A stretch of 64,000 nt of DNA from Lolium rigidum (Eukaryota; Streptophyta; Magnoliopsida; Poales; Poaceae): assembly GCF_022539505.1 (NCBI RefSeq), contig NC_061510.1:36171047-36235046 (forward strand), in the 5' to 3' direction. Position numbers and translations under genes: made by a program. The notes below the pieces were generated by a model. It was not told the DNA's origin. It searched no databases and was given only the letters and a program-made list of their open reading frames with translations. This document shows, piece after piece, positions 12,101 through 20,779 of the stretch (positions are counted from its first letter, which is position 1; each line of letters starts with the position of its first letter).

Positions 12101-15100
12101 GGGAAGCACCAGGGTGAGCATGCACATCTCCTGAACCCTTTAGATCATCCTCGCATGCTCTGTAGCTCCGTTTAGTCACTTCGCCGGAGAGCCCCGCCGC
12201 GGGACATGGTCGCCGGCGTAGCTCCGGTGAGTCCCCGCACAAACCATCACCACCAGTAGCTTTGTTTCGTCGTTCTCGTTCGATTGGTACCAACCACGCG
12301 TCCCGGGAACCCTAAATCGGCGGCGCCACCGTGCTCGGCCGCCGGCGTTTAAACGCCGGTGAGGTCAAAGGCCACGGTCAATTTTGACCAGACCTTGCCG
12401 ACGTGGCACCTGACGTGTAACTTGGTCCCACTCGTCAGTGTCTGGGACTAGAAGTGAACCGGTAAGTTTAGTGTTTTCGTTTTAATTTCAAATTCCAGAA
12501 AAATGCTGAAACTTTGTAAAATCATAGAAAAATTATTTCAACTCAGAAAATTATGAATAATATATCAAAATGCTCACAAAAATAAAATCTATTCAAATAA
12601 AATATAAAACAAAAATGTGTGTCAGAATAAAAATTTCCTTATTTTTAACCTTATTAAATATGCAATTACAATTATTTAAAATACAATTTGAATTCAATAA
12701 TTAGTGGAGTTTAAAAATTAAATTTTAACTATTCAGTAACTAAGTAAAATGTTAAGATTAATTTTCTTTATCATAATTGCATTCACTTAAATATTAGTGA
12801 TAATTCATAAACCCTAAACTGCATATTACTATTTTCTATTTTCTGTAAATAGTAATAACTCAAGAAAATATTATAAGCTAATATTATTTTGGTAATTCAA
12901 AACATGTTACTTAAAACATCTTTAGTTAACAAGTTAAGTGTTTTAAAATGAAATAACAATTGTTAAACCCTAGTTTTTAATTAAACTTAATTAGGAGTTA
13001 CCTTGATTATTAATTCTTGTGAAAATTAATAAAATGTCAAACCATTACTAATTTTGATTCGAAGTAATTAGTAACCACAACTCTATTACCAATCATCATT
13101 TTAGGAGTTGCACCATAAGTTAGAAACCCTAGTTTCAATTTGAGTAAGACCTTGATTCCATTATTTCATGTGATCATCTCAAATTGTTTCAATTCTAAAA
13201 CCCTAAAGATTTAACCCATGTGATCATGTGAAATTTCCCTTACATAGAGAACCATAATATGTGACCAATGAATGCATGCTTATGATCTACTAGCATAGAA
13301 CCAAGTCACATGAGATTATCATTTCATGTCCATATTCTTAATTAAAACTTATATGATTTCCTAGTGTCACTTAGGAGCAAACCCTAGCTTGCTAAACTCA
13401 CATTGACACCATTCATCACCATACCACACCATTAGGATTAACCTCAACCTTTAAACCCTAGTAGAACCATAATGATAAACCCTAGTATCAACTTTGTGTA
13501 GCAAATCACATCACATGTTCCTATCCAACTAAACCCTACTTAAGGATCATAAACCACTTAGCTTGGAAACCATTAGTGATTTCTTAGTGAAACAAATAAG
13601 AAGTAATAGTAAACCCTAGAGTTACATAGCTCTTATGTATAGTAGTTCATATTCTTATTTAACCTGTTCTTCAAGAGTTATTCTTTTGAAGTACAAATGT
13701 CAATCAAACCTTAGCAGCCCTAATCCTTCTTTGAAATACTAATTATTTATTAATCAACATGTTCTTCAAAAGTTATTCTTTTGAAGTATAATACAATTAA
13801 TCATCAACCATGTCCTGTAGAACTTAAAATTGATAACTGTTCTTTACATATTATTCCACCACTATTCTTTATGAGTATGATTGTTATGATGTCTTATATC
13901 ACTTGGTTATGATGCTAATATAACCAAACCCTAATAAGAACCTTGTTTGAGAACCATTCTAAAAGTGCAACCAACCCTAAAGAAATCTTTACAACTCATA
14001 CATCCTAAATCATCGAGGTTAGGTTACGCTCGGGACGATTGCATCTCATACTATGCATTATAGCATTTTTGCCAGCTTCTTTAAACATTGTCCTTACCGA
14101 ACGATGATGGTATCTCAAGCATTTGGAGTTCTCACGTATCGAAGCTTTTGCCCGCATAATCTTGCAGTCAAGAAAGGCAAGTTCATCGCTTGCTCATGTC
14201 ATTTGATTATTTGTATCAAACTATATGCAAAGTACTATACTTATCACTCATGCATTGAAAAGCAAAGTATTATTTTACAATTATGAATATGACTATGTGG
14301 TGGGCAATGGAACCATGGTATGTGTTGATATGGTGGAGGTTCCATTGCATGGGTTATATCACCATAGGATTAATTACCAATGCCGTCCAAGGTGATTCTA
14401 GCGCCGTACAAACCGCGTTGACCATGAGATCTATAATGGCTCGGGGAAGCCAGCCGTATCTTTTCCCTTCCGCACGCCAACGGATCTGTAGAGCCGGTGG
14501 GGTGTTGGAGGCACCGCCGCAATAGGTTGGGATATCCTTTTAAATCCCCATCCATTAGTGATGATAAGCTCTACGATCTATGAAGGATTGTCCGGAGTAC
14601 ACCGTGAGTAAAGTCGTACTCCCTCTGTTTCATTCTATAGTGCCTATAGTTTTTTGGCACGGAAATTAGCGCAAGAGTATTTTTTACGCAAGACCCCCTA
14701 GCTGAATGATTTGAGATCAACGTAAAATTTGGAAAATCTATATCTTCCTAACTTACCATAACAAATCCCACAAATCTCTCTTGTTGATTCTCCATATATA
14801 TGCAGCCAAGTTCAATTAAGGAAATTAAAACATTGCTGCCTAATTTTAAGGAATCGTTGGACCATGCATTAGGAATCTTAATTAATTAATTCCAATTTTG
14901 TATGGATTTTTTCTCACGCATGTTGTGTGGGAGCTGAACGGAGGAGGGGGTAATTGAAAAAAAGCCAAGCTACAACCTTATATTCTGAAACAAATGCCAA
15001 AAATCTATAGGCACTATAGAAAGGAACGGAGGGAGTATTATCGGGAGAAGTCTACTGGGGGTGTACGGTTGGACAAAAGGGTGGGTTTGCAGTCGCGGAG

Positions 15101-15959
15101 AAGGCGGTGTGGGCTTGGATCTTACACCTGGACTCACACCAAAGGAAGTGTGGACGGGAAAGCTTGCACCTGGTTGGCAACAAGGATAAGGTCTCTTATG
15201 GGAAAAGTAACGCACCTCTCGCAGAGGATACCGAATTGTGACTCGTCACTCCCCGTTCCGGAAGGGAACTCGCGAACGCGGCAGGAAAGAAACTCCATGA
15301 AGTTCTAGTCAACTCCGTGAAGACCGACGGGCATAGTTTTCGAATAAAATAAACCTTTGGAAGAAACATTTATGAAAACTTGCATTGGCCTATGACTTTC
15401 TCGGTCTATGGCTGTAGCTAGTGCATGATACACATATTTCCTAATATGAACTTGCTGAGTACGCTCGTACTCATTCTATCCCATTTGAACCCCTTCTTAG
15501 ATCAAGGCATCGAAGGAGAAACTACCGTGGAACTCGAAGACAGAGGAGTCAACTGCAACAAGAAGAAGAACCCAATCAAAGAAGTCAATGGAGTCAACTT
15601 CTGCATCAGCTATAATGGAAACCTAGACTAGTAATAGAAGGGAACCTTTCCCTAATCCTAGCACCTAAATAGCTAGATTTCTATAGCAAGCCAATTAGCT
15701 CTTAAGCTTGAGTTTGCAACAGGTTAGACTACGAGTCGTTCTTCTGGAGCTTTATTTGAAGTTTTACCTCACTGTAAAGTAGGAGGTTGTGTGGATCTTA
15801 TGTAAACAGTTCGTGTGTACTTCTATAGACATACCTTGGACTCGCATATGTTTCTGTTGTACCACTCTGAGAGATGTAATATGAGTGGAACGGTGTTTCA
15901 CTTGTGTTATGTCAACGACTTGTGTACTACACCATGCAGTGGTACGCTGGGTCATCACA
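9125..15959 (+). mobile_element. Very long LTR-type element, possibly a solo LTR, TSD TCTGC
   Basis: Begins TGTAATATCCCAGG at 9125 and ends GGGTCATCACA at 15959; TSD TCTGC is exact at 9120-9124 and 15960-15964. I found no second copy of either terminus inside, no primer site next to an internal LTR border, and no gag or pol ORF. It therefore behaves like one huge LTR (about 6.4 kb without the MITE at 14619-15035) or a non-coding large retrotransposon whose LTR borders I missed. A TATA-like CCTATAAATAGAGCC lies at 10014-10028 and CTCTATAAAGC at ~11786. 11410-12450 is GC-rich; the remainder is AT-rich and unusually rich in AACCCTA motifs. It inserted into the Arg/Glu-rich ORF. The copy at 565-2566 is related. 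Confidence 0.75.
14619..15035. mobile_element. Stowaway MITE (Tc1/mariner), 417 bp
   Basis: Starts CTCCCTCTGTTTCATTCTAT and ends with the inverted ATAGAAAGGAACGGAGGGAG; the inverted arms extend through AGTGCCTATAG. Flanked by TA on both sides (14617-14618, 15036-15037). Both the TIR sequence and TA target are diagnostic for Stowaway. It is nested in the long-LTR element and interrupts a segment that is continuous in the related copy at 565-2566. Confidence 0.92.
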
Positions 15960-16201
15960 TCTGCCTACAGAGACAGGAGTTGGATCACCATCGGCAGCGG
16001 GAGGACCTGGAGCGGCAGCTGCGTCAGGAGGCGGTGGCCGCCGATCGAGCCGCCTACTTGACGTTCGTGGCGGAGAGAGCAGGGGATTATCGTCGGAGGA
16101 GCGGCGGAGAGAGTAGAGGAGAGACCACCGGAGAGAGCAACTCCACCTCCATAGAGCCAAGTGGCCACTAGGTAGTAATCTAGAGATGAAGCAGGTTTCA
16201 T

Positions 16202-16284
16202 ATGTCATCCGGAATTGAGGAGTGAATAATGTTTTACTCGGATTTATCCGAAAATATTATTCATTCCTCGATTCTGAATGACAT
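16202..16284. repeat. Short foldback hairpin (29-base arms)
   Basis: Arms 16202-16230 (ATGTCATCCGGAATTGAGGA...) and 16256-16284 (...TCCTCGATTCTGAATGACAT) pair with few mismatches around a 25-base loop that itself contains TCGGATTTATCCGA. It lies 30 bases downstream of the Arg/Glu-rich ORF. It could be a tiny MITE or a natural hairpin; no clear TSD. Confidence 0.7.
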
Positions 16285-16479
16285 TAAAATGAAATTTAAA
16301 TATAATATGTAGTTTATGTAAAAAATTCTATCGAGACCGTCTGTTTGGAGACGCCGGTGTGGGAACAACTCCCCCAAATAGAGGATGCAGTGCCGGCGCC
16401 TTCCCAAACGGAGGTGCCGCCGTCCCTACCGGCGCCTATTTGTGGGCTACCGGTGGAGATGCTCTCATATCCTACCCAT
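16285..16479. other. Unassigned sequence before assembly gap
   Basis: AT-rich start, then a GC-rich part (CGCCGGTGTGGGAACAACTC, CGGCGCCTATTTGTGGGCTA) reminiscent of Harbinger-type transposon ends in the window (CCCCCAAAT run), but no paired end is visible because the gap follows. No gene. Confidence 0.3.
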
Positions 16480-16579
16480 NNNNNNNNNNNNNNNNNNNNN
16501 NNNNNNNNNNNNNNNNNNNNNNNNNNNNNNNNNNNNNNNNNNNNNNNNNNNNNNNNNNNNNNNNNNNNNNNNNNNNNNN
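16480..16579. other. Assembly gap of 100 N
   Basis: Exactly 100 unknown bases, a scaffolding convention; true size unknown. It cuts the PNO1-like exon 2. Confidence 0.99.
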
Positions 16580-17074
16580 GTCGAATCCCAGCAGAAAAGC
16601 CTGTACAAAGTCCGTGCATTTCTGGAGGTTGCTCATGTCCGGTGTGTCTTGCTTTGTTTTGAGCTCACTACAGGAATGGGAGGCTATGCCGAGGGCCAGG
16701 CTATACGCCGACGGCCAAAAGTCGGGGCCGTCGGCGTATGGCCCGGCCAGGCCAGCCTGCCCTTTCAACACTCGGCGAAATGTGGCCGTCGGCGTAGCGA
16801 CCTCTACGCCGAGGGCAGCCCTCGGCATATCTTTGGCCCTAGGCGTAGACAGGGCTACGCCGACGGCCACCCTCGGCGTAGGCTATTTTTCAAATTTGTC
16901 TAATTTTGTAAAAATCATAACTAATTCATAGGATGTCAGAAAAATGTGTATGAGGTATCAAAATGTTCACAAAAACATCCTCTATCCGTTTATGTCAAAA
17001 TCATGCATATTTGAATCATGTAGAATAACATGTTAACATAGAAACAATTCAATCACTTTTTTATATGTTCTCAG

Positions 17075-18764
17075 GTTCCCGTTTTAGCCAGATGGCAATT
17101 TAAACGAAGTCAGAAAATCTCGCGGAGCCGCATGACATCATTTTATGTGTCCTAGTAACCACTCCAAAAGATGGAATTGGGATACGAAAATTATTTTGGA
17201 AAACCCTTCACGAACGTGGCTATCAAGTCCGGATTTCTATGGCTTTTAGGGCAAGGAGTAGGAAACGGCCCGTGACACCGCATAGTTTGTCGGAACGAGA
17301 CCATATTTGGCACGTGCGTGGTCCCTGGGATGGGAAGCAAGGCCCCGGGAGCGAATTTCCAATCCGACCCATGGGCGATGGTTTTTTCATTTTCGGGGTG
17401 CCAAAACAGGTTTTTTTTATGAAGGAACTACATGGGGCGTATTTTAGTATTGCGCGAGACCTCTGCGTAGTGGTAGGACACCGCCTTCGCAACCCATATC
17501 ACATGCCATATGTGCGCGCTAGCTATCTGGGAATCCATGCGGCTTCCTGCGGTGTCCCGCCGAATCCGCTGGAAAGTGACCGGATTTGAACTAGGGCTAC
17601 ACTTTCCTTCGCTCAATAAATTCCGCAAAAATTGTTTTTAGGTCTATGACATATCAGTTTATGTGCTAATTTTTGTCCGTTTAGCGTGATGGTAAATGGG
17701 TGCACCAGCGCGCCCGGTACGGCCATACCGCATCTCCGTGGGGGCCCCTTTTGGCCAAATAACAATTTAAACAAAGTCAGAAAATCCCGCGGAGCCGCAT
17801 GGCGTCATTTTATGTGTCCTAGTAACCACTCCAAAAGTCGGAATTAGGATACGGCAATTATTTTGGAAAACCCTTCATAAACAGAGCTATCACGTCCGGA
17901 GTTCTATGGCTTTTAGGGCAAATGAGTAGGAAACGGCCCGTGACACCGCATAGTTTGTCGGAACGAGGCCATATTTGGCACGTGCGTGGTCCCTGGGATG
18001 GGAAGCAAGGCCCCGGGAGCGGATTTCCAATCCGACCCATGGGCGATGGTTTTTTCATTTTCGGGGTGCCAAAACGGGTTTTTTTTGTGAAGAAACTACA
18101 TAAGGCGCATTTTAGTATTGCGCGAGACCTCTGCGTAGTGGTAGGACACCTCCTTCGCACCACATATCACATGCCATATGTGCGCGCTAACTATCTGGGA
18201 ATCCATGCGGCTTCCTGCGGTGTCCCGCCGAATCCGCTGGAAAGTGATCGGATTTGAACTAGGGCTACACTTTCCGTCGCTCAATAAATTCCGCAAAAAA
18301 TGTTTTTAGGTCTATGACATATCAGTTTATGTGCCAATTTTTGTCCGTTTAGCGTGATGGTAAACGGGTGCACCAGCGCGCCCGGTACGGACATACCGCA
18401 TCTCCGTGGGGGCCCGTTTTGGCCAAATGACAATTTTGTGAAGCAGCTACATGGGGCGTATTTTAGTATTGCGCGAGACCTCCGCGTAGTGGTAGGACAC
18501 CGCCTTCGCACCACATATCACATGCCATATGTGCGCGCTAGCTATCTGGGAATCCATGCAGCTTCCTGCGGTGTCCCGCCGAATCCGCTGGAAACTTACC
18601 GGATTTGAACTAGGGGTACACTTTCCGTCGCTCAATAAATTCCGCAAAAAATGTTTTTATGTCTATAACACATCACTTTATGTGCTAATTTTTGTCCGTT
18701 TAGCGTGTTGGCGAACGGTGCACCAGCCCGCCCGATACGGCCATTTCGCATCTCGCGAGGGGGT
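17075..18764 (+). repeat. ~670-bp tandem repeats inside the CACTA element
   Basis: Two near-complete units (about 17075-17745 and 17746-18411) and a third (18412-18764) that lacks ~330 internal bases; a fourth beginning (TTTTGGCCACATGGCAAATT) starts at about 18766. Recurrent landmarks are GGAGCCGCATG, CCTAGTAACCACTCC, TATTGCGCGAGACCTC and GGTGTCCCGCCGAATCCGCT. The 111-116 codon ORFs that recur in each unit come from the repeat and show no domain I know. Confidence 0.88.
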
Positions 18765-19129
18765 TGTTTTGGCCACATGGCAAATTGGGCGTCATATTTG
18801 GATTCCTCTAATTTTTAGGTTCAAATGATGATATGTATGTTATATTTAGATTCCTCTCATTTTTCTGATCGATTTAGACATATTATTTGTGGAATTTTGA
18901 TTTTCCGATTTAAAGATATTAATTATTCAATATTAAATAGAAAAAAGACCAAAAAATAAAATCATTTTATTTTTATTTGAATTCAATATTATTATTACTT
19001 ATATATATTCATTGTTGTCTACTTAAGTAATTGTTTGGGATTCAAAAATAAAGAAGTGTGCATCCCGGTTCAAGGGTTAATAGGGTTGATATGCTATTAT
19101 TATCAGCAAGAGGTGTCAATTCTATAATG

Positions 19130-19262
19130 GAAGCTCATCCGAATGGAACCAAGAAGTTAAGCGTGCTGAGGCTAGAGTAGTGTGAGGATGGGTGAGGAAC
19201 CAAGAAGTTAAGCGTGCTGAGGCTAGAGTAGTGTGAGGATGGGTGACCGATTGGGAGTTTAA
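19130..19262 (+). pseudogene. 5S rRNA-derived segment with duplicated internal promoter
   Basis: AAGAAGTTAAGCGTGCTGAG, then GCTAGAGTAGTG, then AGGATGGGTGACC and TTGGGAGTTT follow the order and spacing of the second half of plant 5S rRNA (box A, intermediate element and box C of the RNA polymerase III internal promoter). A 51-base unit (19145-19195) is repeated head to tail (19196-19246), so boxes A and C are present twice. The upstream CTCATCCGAATGG resembles the CCCATCAGAACTCC part of 5S. It lies inside the CACTA element, about 430 bases from its right end. The first half of 5S is not recognisable, so it cannot give a normal rRNA. Confidence 0.75.
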
Positions 19263-19908
19263 CCATGATTGTAATTTGACATAAGATTAAGTGCAGTTAG
19301 AATTAAAAGTGTATTGGGTGAAAGATAAACAAGTAAAAAAAGAAAAAATTATGTAAAAGCAATTAAAATTTTAAATTTTTTAAATGTCTATGCCTAGGGT
19401 TTTGCCGTCGGCATATAGACAAAAATATATTTTTTTGAATTTTTTTTTAATTTTTTTGGAAACGGAAAATTTGAATTTTTTAAAAGTCTATGCCGAGGGT
19501 TTTGCCGTCGGCGTAGCGTGCTACGCCGAGGGCCGGGCTACGCCGACGGCGATAGTGCCTTTGCCGAGGGACTTACACGCCGAGGAGCTATGCCGAGGGC
19601 GACCCTCGGCATAGCCTACGCCGAGGGCCAAAGCATGCTACGCCGAGGGTTCCCGGCCCTCGGCATATAGCCCCATTCCTGTAGTGCACCCTTCTGGCCT
19701 GAGATACAAGAGGGTATTTTGATGGGTTTACACTTCACTTGAAAGGAGATAGCTTTACATCAAAAGATTTTAGCGACCCGGAAAAATTCTGGGATATCGA
19801 TTGAGCTCAGGAGTCCAGATATACCAACTAAACCAGTAGGCCAAACTATCAAGAAAGAAAGTGGAATTTTAATTTTAGCTATAGTCATATTAACCTACGA
19901 TATCTATA

Positions 19909-20330
19909 AGAGTGAATTCCACTTTTTACCGTATAGTTGCGCATTTGTGACACATATTACCGTGCAACTTTTATAAAAATATCTCACCTAGGAGTTTTTA
20001 AACATGGTTTTACCCCAATTTAGCATTTTTGTTTTGTTTTTGTTAGATAGGACCAGCATATTTCGTCGATGTGGTGCGACAAAATGTGTAAATATCGGAG
20101 GCCCTCATCTACGATTATGTCCAGACTTCTCTTATCCAATTGTTTCATTCCCCGTCCCCGTACTGATATTTTTGAAAGTAGGCAATCACCTCATAGCTTG
20201 CCCAATGAATACGCACCAGAAATCGAGGGTCCAAATATTCTAAACTGCATAATCTAGATTATTTTTTTATCCAACGGGGCAATTAGTATCACAACTGCAG
20301 AATTACGGGGTAAAAAGTGAAATTCACTCT
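19909..20330. mobile_element. MITE-like element with inverted ends, 422 bp
   Basis: Left end AGAGTGAATTCCACTTTTTA and right end, inverted, AAAAAGTGAAATTCACTCT match over ~22 bases, continuing into TACCG/CGGGGTA. No clear target duplication was found (flanks ATATCTATA and ACCAATAAA), so the superfamily is uncertain (possibly Mutator- or hAT-like). It sits in PNO1 intron 1. Confidence 0.65.
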
Positions 20331-20589
20331 ACCAATAAAGATCAAATAACTATTCTATATATCTATGTGCAAGAACCTGTGCTAGTACTGTGAACTACGA
20401 TTGTCTTGGGCCTTGGGACACATGCAGAAGTCAGAAACTTCCATCACTAAACAGGTAAAAATACATCAGATGATCAACGATTAGAACCATTTTGTGTGTT
20501 ACTCGCTATTACACAATGGATTGAGATTACTATTCTGTGCCAATAATGAAATTTTCAGGAAACTAGCCCAATCATACTACTCACTCAGG

Positions 20590-20672
20590 CCGCAGGTTCA
20601 GTAAATCTAGACACATTTTTATACTACATTTTTCCTAAATCTGTGACAAGTATTTAGGGTCGGAGGGAGTAC
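20590..20672. mobile_element. One-ended Stowaway remnant
   Basis: The stretch ends TTAGGGTCGGAGGGAG followed by TA (20673), a typical Stowaway terminus, and contains TAGACACATTTTTATACTAC and TAAATCTGTGACAAGTATTT. The opposite end is missing, so this is a partial or decayed copy inside PNO1 intron 1. Confidence 0.5.
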
Positions 20673-20779
20673 TGAATTTGACATGTGCAGTTGAAAACAT
20701 GATAAATATTTATCCAACCCATCGGCTCTTGAACAAATTCCATCTTCACCCTTGTAGGTAATGACATTTTCTGGAAAAC

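Larger units (their letters stand above)
3785..16171 (+). pseudogene. Arg/Glu-rich coiled-coil ORF, split by two LTR elements
   Basis: Three pieces read as one gene when two insertions are taken out: 3785-3847 (21 codons from the ATG, beginning MFDSWDEAALEAAVEVV), 8783-9124, and 15965-16171. The joins are exact: the first insertion is flanked by ACCCG on both sides and the second by TCTGC. The product is a long charged helix, with repeated REDLERQREEAEF / RRREAASERRWERRR type runs and, after the second join, LQRQELDHHRQREDLERQLR, ending in a Ser/Thr-rich tail (stop at 16171). Frame changes within 8783-9124 (useful frames change near 8800 and again near 9030) and a TAG at 9077-9079 show that it was degraded as well as interrupted. 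I do not recognise a function. The pattern suggests a coiled-coil ORF carried by a grass DNA transposon; that is a guess. Confidence 0.55.
16666..19686. mobile_element. Non-autonomous CACTA transposon in PNO1 exon 2
   Basis: Termini CACTACAGGAATGGGAGGCT (16666) and, inverted, AGCCCCATTCCTGTAGTG (19686) are exact over CACTACAGGAATG. Both sub-terminal regions (16680-16890 and 19380-19675) are packed with direct and inverted copies of TATGCCGAGGGC / GCCGTCGGCGTAG, the usual transposase-binding layout of CACTA elements. There is no transposase ORF; the short ORFs inside are repeat artefacts. The interior carries ~670-bp tandem repeats (17075-18764) and a 5S-derived segment (19130-19262). The expected 3-bp target duplication is absent (GCT left, CAC right); compared with the deduced exon (GTG-GAG-CTC) one base is unaccounted for. 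Confidence 0.9.

Noticed and set aside
10440..13980. Interstitial telomere repeat
   Set aside because: AACCCTA motifs are dispersed, not arranged in a tandem TTTAGGG array.
17239..18608. Repeated ~85-116 codon ORFs as a small gene family
   Set aside because: They are the same frame repeated by the ~670-bp tandem units of the CACTA element; no domain, and antisense frames are equally open.
19130..19262. Functional 5S rRNA gene
   Set aside because: Only the second half of 5S is recognisable, it is diverged and duplicated, and it sits inside a transposon.
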